Below, one piece after another: positions 1 to 6,541 of a DNA stretch of 9,707 nucleotides. Below the pieces are notes generated by a model that was not told the DNA's origin, searched no databases, and saw nothing but the letters and a program-made list of their open reading frames with translations. A program made the translations under genes and the position numbers. This DNA is from Deinococcus sp. (GTDB lineage: Bacteria; Deinococcota; Deinococci; Deinococcales; Deinococcaceae), in contig JAGLBF010000093.1 of assembly GCA_018260375.1 (NCBI GenBank), positions 1 through 9,707 on the forward strand, read 5' to 3'. The stretch's first letter is position 1, and every line of letters starts with the position of its first letter.

Positions 1-15
1 ATTGATTCGGAAGTA

Positions 16-43
16 CGCCAAATCAATCGGAATCCGTATCACT
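16..43 (-). repeat. Dispersed repeat, copy 1 (28 bp, inverted relative to 6542-6569)
   Basis: Read on the minus strand, this segment is identical over 28 bp to plus-strand 6542-6569; both begin AGTGATACGGATTCC. Beyond the 28 bp the copies diverge, though a CCG-AT core can still be aligned. Towards the window edge this copy has its own imperfect dyad: ATTGATTCGG at 1-10 can pair with CCAAATCAAT at 18-27 (9 of 10 pairs, 7-nt loop). The TGA inside the repeat (39-41) is the stop codon of the cytochrome gene. It resembles the small dispersed palindromic repeats known in Deinococcus genomes; the family is not identified. Confidence 0.75.
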
Positions 44-2093
44 TGAGCAGTGGCGTATAGTCCTCTACAAAGTTTCCGCCCGCGCTCTGTGGTTTGGTCT
101 CATCAATCAGGGTGGGGGTGATACCAGCGCCGTAGCTAAAGTCGGTGGGGTTGGTGTTTACGGGGCGGTCAATAATCACCTCGCCTACTTGGTAGGCCCT
201 GCCGTCTTGGTGGGTAAAGGCCGTGTCAGGCGTACGGAAGTAGCGGTAAGTAAAGAGGGTTTCAGGAAATACGTCCTTGCCAAAGTCGTAGCGCTGCGTA
301 GCGACCACTTGGCGGTAACGCCGGGCGTTTTCCTCAGCGCTGCTCTGCGTGGGCAAAAACAGTTCGGGCCGGATGGTGCCCGCTGGCGTAAGGTAAGCAC
401 CCCGCGCTGTAAATTCGCGCATGAGCTTCAGCCGAAGTTCCTGCGCCGCCTTGATGCCTGCGGGGTGTTTGGCGATCACTTCGCTGCGAAGGGCAGGCCA
501 GTCGGCGCTGTAGCCCTGCGCGCGCGTAATCTGCCCGTTGAGAAAGGTATCTACACTCTCGGGCATATCTCCAAACAGCGATATACCGACCACATGGTCA
601 AGGAAATAGCGGTACTCGCCTATATTTTTGCCCCTGTTGACAGGCTCGGGCGTGCTCAGCGTGCCTTGAACCGCGCCCGCTTTGGGGGCCTGATAACCCA
701 GATAATCCATCTCGCGCCAGCCCTGCGCTCCTTCCAGCTGCCTCGGCATAGCCCAGGTAGAATCTATGGTGTTGCCTGTACCAGAGGTAAACACCGCATT
801 TTGACCTATCTCAGAAGGCCGCACGTTGCCGCTGTGACAGGCCACACACTGGGTCAATTCGCTGGTGGTCTGGGCGCGGAGTTCGCCCCCCTTGTCCTCA
901 ATCCAGCCGCCCAGCAGCCAGCCTGTGCCGTTTTCTATCCAACTTTCCTTGCCGTTGGCGTATACAGGAGCCGATTCTTCTTTAAGGGCCAGTCCAAATT
1001 CGTCTGGGTGCCACTCATGCTGCTTGTACATCCACCGAATTTCCTTGACGCGGCGCGCGCGTGTGCCGCCAAAAGGACTGATAGCTTTGTCAGACCCGTC
1101 TGCTGCCAGGTCTACATAGTGCAGCGGGTGGGCAAATTCAGTGCCCAGCGGGTACTGCCCGCGCACAATCTGAACACCTGAAGCTGCGCCCAGATAGTTT
1201 TTTTGGCTCAGGGAACGGTTTTGAACATTGCGCTGCACCAGTTCCAGATTGTTACTGTAGGTAGCCAGGTCAAACTGGCCCGCTGCCGACTGCATAAACG
1301 GCTTAGGCAGGCGAATATACACCCCTGACACGCTGCCCGACTGCGGTGTAAAAATGCCGTAGGGCATAAAGTTAATGGCCCGCCAGCCTGTCACCCAGCC
1401 TTGTGCACTGCTAACCTGTGCATCTTTGAATAGGCCGCGCCCAGCCGTACGTGAGCGCACAAAGCCGTCAGCCTGCGCGGGCAAGTCATCGGGTGACAGC
1501 GCAGGAAAGAGGCGAAACGGCGAGGAAACACCCGTGTCCCAGTCCTGCGACGTAGCGGGGCGCTTGGCGTAGGCGGCTTTCCAGTTGTCCTGGCGCACAT
1601 AGGCTTTCATGTCCCATGTCTCAGGTTTAAGCGCTAGCGACTCTACCACGCGGCGCAGTTCTTCGGGTTTTAGGGTGTTTTCCCAGGGGTTGATGCTAGA
1701 ACTGAGCACGCGGGGGTAATCGTAGACCCCAAAGGCGTAGGTGGCCTGCAAGTTGCCGATGTTGGGGTTGGCACCCGCCTGCGGGTTGTTGTTAAGGCCC
1801 AGTTTGTACACGCCGTCAGTGTGGCAATACTGACAGGCATTTTGAGTACCAAAGCTGGTTTCAGCGTAGCACTGCGCGGGGATGTGCGCGTGCTTGTTGG
1901 GGAAAGTGGCACGGCTGATAAAGTCGCCCCGCAGTGGTACCGTAACCTGCTGCGGGGTGACCTGCGGGGCGGGCGCCTGGCTAGCTGCATGAGTGGCCTG
2001 GGCCTGTGCGGCGGCCCACAGCCCCAAACCGCTGATCAGCGAGAGCATACCCGCGCCGAGCAACAGCTGAGGCCGTATATGTGTTGTCTTCAT
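39..2093 (-). CDS. Secreted diheme c-type cytochrome, large, family not recognised
   Basis: A 684-residue exported protein with two covalent heme c sites, CQYCH at about 87-91 and CVACH at about 416-420, so it probably carries or accepts electrons in the periplasm. Residues 1-32 form a Sec-type signal peptide (Lys2 and Arg7, hydrophobic 10-28, AQA-like cleavage site near 30-34) followed by a Gln/Ala/Pro linker. The two hemes lie about 330 residues apart and most of the chain has no recognisable cytochrome fold, so it is much larger than an ordinary diheme cytochrome. I see no peroxidase-specific motif. The start at 2093 is preferred over an in-frame ATG at 2135 because AGGAG (2106-2102) sits 8 nt upstream and the signal peptide begins there; the upstream ATG lies in a hairpin. 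The gene follows the DUF839 lipoprotein by 118 bases on the same strand, suggesting co-transcription. Its last codons run into the dispersed repeat at 16-43. The heme attachment is clear; the electron partner or substrate is unknown. Confidence 0.88.
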   Translation of the reverse strand: MKTTHIRPQLLLGAGMLSLISGLGLWAAAQAQATHAASQAPAPQVTPQQVTVPLRGDFISRATFPNKHAHIPAQCYAETSFGTQNACQYCHTDGVYKLGLNNNPQAGANPNIGNLQATYAFGVYDYPRVLSSSINPWENTLKPEELRRVVESLALKPETWDMKAYVRQDNWKAAYAKRPATSQDWDTGVSSPFRLFPALSPDDLPAQADGFVRSRTAGRGLFKDAQVSSAQGWVTGWRAINFMPYGIFTPQSGSVSGVYIRLPKPFMQSAAGQFDLATYSNNLELVQRNVQNRSLSQKNYLGAASGVQIVRGQYPLGTEFAHPLHYVDLAADGSDKAISPFGGTRARRVKEIRWMYKQHEWHPDEFGLALKEESAPVYANGKESWIENGTGWLLGGWIEDKGGELRAQTTSELTQCVACHSGNVRPSEIGQNAVFTSGTGNTIDSTWAMPRQLEGAQGWREMDYLGYQAPKAGAVQGTLSTPEPVNRGKNIGEYRYFLDHVVGISLFGDMPESVDTFLNGQITRAQGYSADWPALRSEVIAKHPAGIKAAQELRLKLMREFTARGAYLTPAGTIRPELFLPTQSSAEENARRYRQVVATQRYDFGKDVFPETLFTYRYFRTPDTAFTHQDGRAYQVGEVIIDRPVNTNPTDFSYGAGITPTLIDETKPQSAGGNFVEDYTPLLK

Positions 2094-2101
2094 GATCTCT
2101 G

Positions 2102-2106
2102 CTCCT
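2102..2106 (-). promoter_or_regulatory. Ribosome binding site of the diheme cytochrome gene
   Basis: The minus strand reads AGGAG followed by 8 nt and ATG at 2093. This decides the start codon against the upstream in-frame ATG at 2135, which has no such site. Confidence 0.7.
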
Positions 2107-2114
2107 GTAGAGTT

Positions 2115-2150
2115 AAAAACTGTTTCCCTCCCCAACAGCGCTGAGGAGGG
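2115..2150 (-). promoter_or_regulatory. Hairpin region with two mutually exclusive stems, one followed by a U-run
   Basis: In minus-strand RNA between the lipoprotein and cytochrome genes, bases 2150-2126 can form an 11-bp stem (CCCTCC...GGAGGG core, two G-U pairs, 3-nt loop). An alternative stem, CTGTT (2138-2134) with AACAG (2124-2120), reuses the 3' part of the first and is followed directly by five U (2119-2115), as in an intrinsic terminator. The second stem is weak (5 bp, 9-nt loop). The arrangement is compatible with partial termination or attenuation ahead of the cytochrome gene, or with a simple RNA-stabilising hairpin. The pairing can be read directly; the function is inferred. Confidence 0.4.
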
Positions 2151-2201
2151 ATGGTTTCACCCTCTCTCTTGCGGGAAAGGGCCGTACACAGTGAGGGGGG
2201 A

Positions 2202-2218
2202 GAAGTAAGTCTTACTTC
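2202..2218. repeat. Perfect 17-bp palindrome overlapping the DUF839 gene stop codon
   Basis: GAAGTAAG (2202-2209), one central T, then CTTACTTC (2211-2218) form an uninterrupted 8+1+8 dyad. It includes the TAA stop of the lipoprotein gene (2214-2212). In minus-strand RNA it could fold as a 7-bp stem with a 3-nt loop followed by UCCCCCC, with no U-run, so it is not a standard terminator. As DNA it looks like a dimeric-protein binding site, but this may be chance. Confidence 0.5.
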
Positions 2219-4143
2219 ACCGCGGGCATGCCGCCGAGGTAGCCGACGCTATTTTCTAGCTTGTAGTTGGGTACGCCGTACTTGTTTGCGCCCCACTTGG
2301 CCTTAACTACGTCTTCTAAGTGCGCGGTGAACTCTTTGGGCTGGCTGGAGATCCAGTCGCCTTGGTGCTGGTTGTTGCTGGTGATGTAGCTGTAGCCGCC
2401 AAAGTTCTCTACAACGCTCAGACCCGTGCTTTCTGCACCTGCTGCTACGCTCAGGATACGGCTGAGTTTCTTGGTGTCTACGTTGTAGGCCCACAGGTAG
2501 TTATTCACGTGGTTGCCGCTGTCTTCACCGATAAAGAGCGTACGCATGGCTTCTGAGTAAAACAGGTTGTCGGTATTGGCAATGGTGTTGATGTCAGCGG
2601 TGTTGCCCTGTTCGTCGGCAGCGGGGAGCATCTTGCCCAGCAGCGCGGGTTCTACGTAGGTTTTGGTGGCAACGTAGGCACTGTTGATAGGATTACCCTT
2701 GCTATCTTTGACACCGCTGGCAAGGTCAAAGGTGAGGGTGGCGCCGGCCTTGTTTTCGGGCAATTTGATGTCGTCAGCAGGTACGCCTTCTTCCGCTTTC
2801 ATGCTGGACTGCACGTAGCTGATCGCCATGTACATCTTCTTATTCGCGTCGTTAAAGGTTACGCCTTCGCCCTTAGTAAACTCAGTGGTCGCGCCCAGGT
2901 AAGCGGCGTAACGGCGGGTTTCAAAGAAGGCGGCGGCCTGCTCCATACCGGGCTTGAGCTTAAGCCATATCGTCTGAGCGCTGCCCGCACGCACAGGTAC
3001 ATAGCTCTTGTCACCAGGGTCAGAAAGGCTGGTGAGGAAGATGTCGCCCAGGGTCACACCCTTATCGCGCAGCGCCTTAATTTCATCGTAAGTGCCGTGG
3101 CCTAAGCGTACCCAGGAGATATTCGCCGCGCCGCCCGCTTGGTCGCTGGTCTGGTTCCACTTGGCGGCGTAGAGGGTGCCGCCCGCTTTGGGGTCGTTGA
3201 CTTTGTCGCCTACGAACATAAATACACCACTGTACGCGCCGTCATCACCGTAGACGGCGGTACGTCCGTCGGGGGCAAAGCGGGCAAGTTCCCAGGTGCC
3301 GCGTCCCATTTCGTAGTGCTTGGTCACGTCATAGCCGCCATCAGGCTTGACCGCCACTTCCATAGGATAGCCGTAGTCGTAGGGATTAGCGACTTTGGTG
3401 CCCTTAAAGTACACTTCGGTCATGGACTTTAAGCCCGCTGCAGTGGTGGTGTAGGATTTTTCGCCAGGTACAAAGTAAAGGTCGTAATCTTCCTCGCCGC
3501 CCATGTGGGTGCCCCAAGGCGTAGGGCCGCCCGCGCAGAAAATCCAGCCACCGCCTACGGTGCTAAAGTCCACGCTGGTCTGGTCGCCGACGCTCAGCTT
3601 GCCGTTTGCACCTTGGCGCAGGCCGCTGACGTTCATGGTCATGGGCATGCGGCTATACCAGTTTTCTACCTTATAGGCTTCCTGACCGTTGGCGAGGATA
3701 TTATCGTATTCCCAGTGGTTGACCAAAAAAGGCTTGCCCTGCACGTTGAGGAAGCTCGTGCCGTCAGCAGTTTCAGCAATGACGGGGTCACCGTTGAGGT
3801 CTTTGATGGGATTCATATTGACATCAAAGAGTTGCCCAGCCGCGTACTTTTGACCTTTTACCGTGTTGGTCATGTCGGTGTTTTTAAACAGCACGTCATA
3901 GCTCAGGGGAAAATCTTTGCTCGTGCCGTCGCTGTAGGTCACTTTGGCAACGGATTTGGTGTAGGTGCTCACCAGTTCATCATCAGTTTTTGGAGCGGGC
4001 GTGCTGCTAAATTCCACGCCTTTTACCGCTTTGGTAACACCGCTGCCACTTTGGGCTGGGGCGCAAGCACTCAGGCCGGCACCTAGCAGCAGAAGCGCAC
4101 TGAGGCGTAAAGCGGGTTTCATTATGGCTTTATGATTTTGCAT
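2212..4143 (-). CDS. DUF839 / PhoX-like lipoprotein, putative metal-dependent phosphatase
   Basis: A 643-residue envelope lipoprotein of the DUF839 superfamily, whose best known member PhoX is a calcium/iron alkaline phosphatase. The N-terminus has a lipoprotein signal with lipobox LSAC (Cys27). Family landmarks in order: FCAGGPTPWGT (202-212) followed by GGEED, matching the PhoX N-C-x-GG-TPWGTW..CEE motif with Cys203 kept; YGYPMEV (257-263); MGRGTWELARF then YGDDGAYSGVFMF (279-310), matching the GRF.HE...TED block; KGEGVTF (424-430); ANTDNLFYSEAMRTLFIGED (522-541); and NNQHQGDW near 590-597, like the family's QHPG. The length fits PhoX. Unlike classical PhoX it has no twin-arginine signal, and the second family Cys (CEE) is Gly (GEE), so substrate and metals may differ. 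Neither ATG 4143 nor in-frame ATG 4122 has a Shine-Dalgarno; 4122 gives the more typical short lipoprotein n-region, so the start is uncertain by 7 codons. It probably forms an operon with the diheme cytochrome gene downstream. Confidence 0.85.
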   Translation of the reverse strand: MQNHKAIMKPALRLSALLLLGAGLSACAPAQSGSGVTKAVKGVEFSSTPAPKTDDELVSTYTKSVAKVTYSDGTSKDFPLSYDVLFKNTDMTNTVKGQKYAAGQLFDVNMNPIKDLNGDPVIAETADGTSFLNVQGKPFLVNHWEYDNILANGQEAYKVENWYSRMPMTMNVSGLRQGANGKLSVGDQTSVDFSTVGGGWIFCAGGPTPWGTHMGGEEDYDLYFVPGEKSYTTTAAGLKSMTEVYFKGTKVANPYDYGYPMEVAVKPDGGYDVTKHYEMGRGTWELARFAPDGRTAVYGDDGAYSGVFMFVGDKVNDPKAGGTLYAAKWNQTSDQAGGAANISWVRLGHGTYDEIKALRDKGVTLGDIFLTSLSDPGDKSYVPVRAGSAQTIWLKLKPGMEQAAAFFETRRYAAYLGATTEFTKGEGVTFNDANKKMYMAISYVQSSMKAEEGVPADDIKLPENKAGATLTFDLASGVKDSKGNPINSAYVATKTYVEPALLGKMLPAADEQGNTADINTIANTDNLFYSEAMRTLFIGEDSGNHVNNYLWAYNVDTKKLSRILSVAAGAESTGLSVVENFGGYSYITSNNQHQGDWISSQPKEFTAHLEDVVKAKWGANKYGVPNYKLENSVGYLGGMPAVK

Positions 4144-4173
4144 GAGGACAAGGTAAGTGTGAAATGTCAGGGG

Positions 4174-4202
4174 AGTATCATCTGCTCATGTAGAGCGGTG
4201 AA
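4174..4202 (-). promoter_or_regulatory. Candidate sigma-70-type promoter for the DUF839 lipoprotein gene
   Basis: The minus strand shows TTCACC (4202-4197), a 17-base spacer, and GATACT (4179-4174). Each hexamer matches the consensus at 4 of 6 positions. The predicted transcript would start near 4167, about 25 bases before the ATG at 4143, giving a short leader without an obvious ribosome binding site. Confidence 0.4.
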
Positions 4203-4205
4203 TGG

Positions 4206-4216
4206 CAGGTAACCTG
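4206..4216. promoter_or_regulatory. Operator-like palindrome upstream of the DUF839 promoter
   Basis: CAGGT-A-ACCTG is a perfect 11-bp dyad lying 4 bp upstream of the candidate -35 element. This position would suit a regulator of the lipoprotein operon. It is short enough to be chance, and no second half-site array is visible. Confidence 0.25.
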
Positions 4217-4234
4217 GTCTCGGCAAAAGGCAGT

Positions 4235-4295
4235 GGCTATGCTCAGCGTGAAGGCGGCAAGCAAGAGTTTTGCTGCCTTCACAGTGAGCATGGCC
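4235..4295. repeat. Long imperfect hairpin (27-nt arms, 7-nt loop)
   Basis: Arms 4235-4261 and 4269-4295 pair with 22 Watson-Crick pairs, 3 G-U pairs and 2 adjacent mismatches (4246-4247 against 4283-4284). It lies between the helicase end and the lipoprotein start. After the stem on the minus strand there is only a delayed TTTT (about 6 nt away) and on the plus strand no T-run, so a classical terminator is unlikely, although it could stop or protect the helicase mRNA 3' end. The size and dyad resemble Deinococcus small dispersed repeats or a miniature mobile element; a small structured RNA is another possibility. Confidence 0.7.
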
Positions 4296-4330
4296 ATGGT
4301 GTCTTATACGGCTACAGATTGCGCTTCAGT

Positions 4331-4362
4331 CCGGCACAGGTAGAAACCGGCACAGTTAGAAA
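4331..4362. repeat. Tandem duplication of a 16-bp unit
   Basis: CCGGCACAGGTAGAAA (4331-4346) is followed at once by CCGGCACAGTTAGAAA (4347-4362), with one mismatch in 16. The GCACAG of the second unit can also pair with CTGTGC at 4371-4376. It is non-coding in every frame I would trust. Confidence 0.7.
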
Positions 4363-4374
4363 AGCGCCTTCTGT

Positions 4375-4402
4375 GCTTTCTTATCACGGCTTTCTTACCG
4401 TG
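4375..4402. repeat. Tandem 14-bp repeat with a small hairpin
   Basis: GCTTTCTTATCACG (4375-4388) and GCTTTCTTACCGTG (4389-4402) agree at 11 of 14 positions and are adjacent. CACGG (4385-4389 region) and CCGTG (4398-4402) can pair across the second copy. With the 16-bp duplication just before it, this makes a small repeat-rich zone downstream of the helicase gene. Confidence 0.5.
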
Positions 4403-4499
4403 AAACGTGTACTTTTTGCTACGCCTGCCTCCCGAATTTCACCGCTTGTGCAACACGGTTCAAGTCGAAATCCGAATGAGGCTGTGCTGCGCGTTGGTG

Positions 4500-6212
4500 T
4501 TAGCGTCGGCGCTGCCGGTTAGACCCGGCTTGCCCGCCTGAAGCCTGGCCACCTTGCCGGCGTTGTCCACCTTGTCCGCTGCCCTGTCTGGGCGGGCGAC
4601 TGTCTACGCCGTTGCCGCTGCCGCGCCCCTGTTTTTCTTGTATGTCTTTGTCAATCTGATGTTCCTGTGCGGTTTTGGGAGGGTGCAGGGCGATAGGCAA
4701 GCCTCGGCGTACCTGTGCCCAGCGCTGACGCTGTTCAGGAATGAGCAGCACCAGATTGCGCCCACCACGACCAGCGCGGGCCGTACGGCCTGAGCGGTGA
4801 ACGTGTTCTTCAGAGGTGGTGGCGACGTCGCTGTGAATCACCAGCCGCACTTCGGGCAGGTCAATGCCGCGTCCTGCAATGTCGGTGGCGACCAGTACAC
4901 GGGCTTTGCCTTCTCGCAGCATGGTCATCACGGCTTCACGTTTGCGCTGATCCATGTTGCCCTGCAAGGCCACCACGGTTTCACCAGGCAGCAGCCTGCC
5001 CAGCTCTTCGGCGCGGCGTTTGGCCAGCGCTTTGGTGCGGCAAAACACCACCGCGCAGCCGCCCGGCTCACTCAGCGCTTCGCGGATTTCCTGGGTGGCG
5101 TGTTGCAGCAATTCGGCCTTGGAGCTGTCAGCAGCCACATGATCAGCTTGCCCTTCGCCAGCAGCGGCGACTTCGCCAGGTTGTGTAGGGGCGGGCGCGG
5201 GCGGTTCAATGTCAATGCGCACGGGGTGGCGCAGTACCCGCTCAGCTACGCGGCGCACTTCGTCGGGGAAGGTTGCCGAGGTCAGCACCACTTGCAAGGC
5301 CAGTCCGCGTCCTTCTGACTGTCGGCGTGCCTGGTTAACAATCCACTCTACATCTTTCAAAAAGCCCAGTGACAGCAGTTCGTCAGCTTCATCAAGCACC
5401 AGGTAACGCACGTAGCTGAGGTTCAGTTCACCTTTGTCAATCAGGTCTTTGAGGCGGCCTGGCGTGCCGCTGATGAGCCCCTTGGCGCGGCCTTCGCGGG
5501 TGGTTTCACGCGGGGTAATGCCGCCTGTGATGCGCCCCGCCTCCATGCCCAGTTCGCGGGCCACGTCGCGGATCTGCACCGCGAGTTCGCGGGTAGGCGA
5601 GATGACCAGCACTTCGGGAGCCATCTGCGCGGTGGGGGCCTTAACCCCAATACCGCGCACCACAGCGGGAATCAGAAACGCCAGGGTTTTGCCGCTGCCC
5701 GTGCGGGCGGTTGACACCACGTCATGCCCCGCAATGAGCTGAGGAATGGTGTGCTCTTGCACAGGCGTAGGCTGGCGCTCACCCAGCAGGGCGCGCCACT
5801 GGGTAGGGTCAATGGTGCTGGGGTCAAGGCGTACGGGTGCCGGGCCATTTGAGTTTGAGCCAGTTGGGTTTGGGACAGTTGAGTTTGGGCCAGCCGTAGC
5901 GACACTTGACCGGCCAGCGGCGGGCCGCTGCGTGCTGTGCGGCTGGCTCTCGCGGCGCGGGTCACTGTGGCGGCTGCCATCGCTCGCACCATTACGGTTA
6001 CTGCGCTCGCGGCGGCCTTGCCCATGTTGTCCACTGCCTTCAGCGGTGGGTACAGCCTGGGCTTGCCACTGGCCGCCCTCAAACGCCATGCGCTCTTGCG
6101 GCAAGTCGGCGGGCTTGGGTCTGCCGCCGCTGCGCTGGGGGCGGCCCTGGTTGTTCTGGTTTTGCTTAGTGCGCGTTGTGTTAGAAGGTTGCTTGGGTTT
6201 ATGTTCGGTCAT
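4500..6212 (-). CDS. DEAD-box ATP-dependent RNA helicase with disordered N- and C-terminal tails
   Basis: A 570-residue cytoplasmic ATP-dependent RNA unwinding or RNP-remodelling enzyme. Motifs in order: Q motif QPTPVQ (147-152), motif I ARTGSGKT (169-176), Ia PTREL (206-210), Ib TPGR (250-253), II DEAD (274-277), III SAT (312-314), IV VVFCRTK (388-394), V ATDIAGRGID (442-451), VI HRSGRTARAG (472-481). All catalytic motifs are intact. Residues 1-135 are an Arg/Gln/Asn/Ser/Pro-rich disordered tail and about 525-570 a Gly/Gln/Arg-rich tail ending in RRR, both typical RNA-binding or condensate-forming extensions. The two RecA domains are joined by an unusually long Pro/Ala/Glu-rich linker (337-365). 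The start at 6212 was chosen because AGGAG lies 5 nt upstream; the frame stays open to 6404, but that extension has no ribosome site and an unhelicase-like composition. Likely role in ribosome assembly, mRNA decay or cold adaptation, as for the bacterial family; the exact subfamily (CshA, RhlE or DeaD) is not settled. Confidence 0.95.
   Translation of the reverse strand: MTEHKPKQPSNTTRTKQNQNNQGRPQRSGGRPKPADLPQERMAFEGGQWQAQAVPTAEGSGQHGQGRRERSNRNGASDGSRHSDPRRESQPHSTQRPAAGRSSVATAGPNSTVPNPTGSNSNGPAPVRLDPSTIDPTQWRALLGERQPTPVQEHTIPQLIAGHDVVSTARTGSGKTLAFLIPAVVRGIGVKAPTAQMAPEVLVISPTRELAVQIRDVARELGMEAGRITGGITPRETTREGRAKGLISGTPGRLKDLIDKGELNLSYVRYLVLDEADELLSLGFLKDVEWIVNQARRQSEGRGLALQVVLTSATFPDEVRRVAERVLRHPVRIDIEPPAPAPTQPGEVAAAGEGQADHVAADSSKAELLQHATQEIREALSEPGGCAVVFCRTKALAKRRAEELGRLLPGETVVALQGNMDQRKREAVMTMLREGKARVLVATDIAGRGIDLPEVRLVIHSDVATTSEEHVHRSGRTARAGRGGRNLVLLIPEQRQRWAQVRRGLPIALHPPKTAQEHQIDKDIQEKQGRGSGNGVDSRPPRQGSGQGGQRRQGGQASGGQAGSNRQRRR
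5844..5888 (-). repeat. Three 15-bp in-frame repeats in the helicase N-terminal tail
   Basis: Plus-strand units GCCATTTGAGTTTGA, GCCAGTTGGGTTTGG and GACAGTTGAGTTTGG lie in tandem. On the coding strand they give 5-residue units of the type PNxTx/SNSNG within residues 109-123. The 15-bp period keeps the reading frame, so copy number could vary without harming the enzyme core. Confidence 0.65.
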
Positions 6213-6541
6213 GAAATCTCCTGAGTACAAAAAAGAAAAAGCCCCTATGATGCTGCCTGTATATCGTGATCGTGACAACACTGAGGCGTTGTGTGCCAGC
6301 CCTAGCTGCGGGGCGCGAGTGTGGTGTGGGCGGGGGTGTCCTGGCCTCCAGATACCAAAGGGTAAAAAGAGGCGTGTCGGGTCAGCTACATCACACCCTA
6401 TCATCCCCGCCGATCACTCCCTGCTGTGTGTGATACAGATTGTCAAGCAACCCCACCCTGACCAACACAGTCTGTTCTCAGTCAGACCGTGGTGCGGGGG
6501 GATGAGGGCACTTTTTCCGGGTCTGCCTAGTGGTAACCAGC
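6213..6541. other. Divergent intergenic region, helicase side
   Basis: This gene-free stretch separates the minus-strand helicase from the plus-strand TolC pair. At 6218-6222 lies the helicase ribosome site (minus AGGAG, 5 nt from the ATG), preceded on the minus strand by a U-rich leader (6228-6240). A TATACA hexamer (minus, 6263-6258) could be a -10 element for the helicase, but no good -35 lies upstream. A perfect TTGACA exists on the minus strand at 6446-6441 without a matching -10. GTGATACAGATT at 6430-6441 resembles the beginning of the 28-bp repeat and could be a decayed partial copy. No credible protein is encoded. Confidence 0.45.

Noticed and set aside
189..1181. Open plus-strand frame of 330 codons opposite the cytochrome gene
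   Set aside because: It lies antisense to a gene with two clear heme motifs, has no ribosome site and no recognisable domain; it is a shadow of the GC-biased coding strand.
4233..4297. Long hairpin as a classical rho-independent terminator of the helicase gene
   Set aside because: The stem is too long and mismatched and the only T-run on the minus strand is four bases, about six bases away.
4202..4522. Small plus-strand frame of 106 codons between the helicase and DUF839 genes
   Set aside because: It runs through the long hairpin and both tandem duplications and into the helicase 3' end, and has no recognisable motif; the preceding AGAGCGG is not a convincing ribosome site.
6213..6404. 64-codon N-terminal extension of the helicase
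   Set aside because: The internal ATG at 6212 has a good AGGAG 5 nt away; the extension lacks one and has unrelated composition.
6441..6446. Perfect TTGACA (minus strand) as a helicase promoter
   Set aside because: No acceptable -10 hexamer occurs at a spacing of 16-18 bases, so a lone -35 match is not enough.
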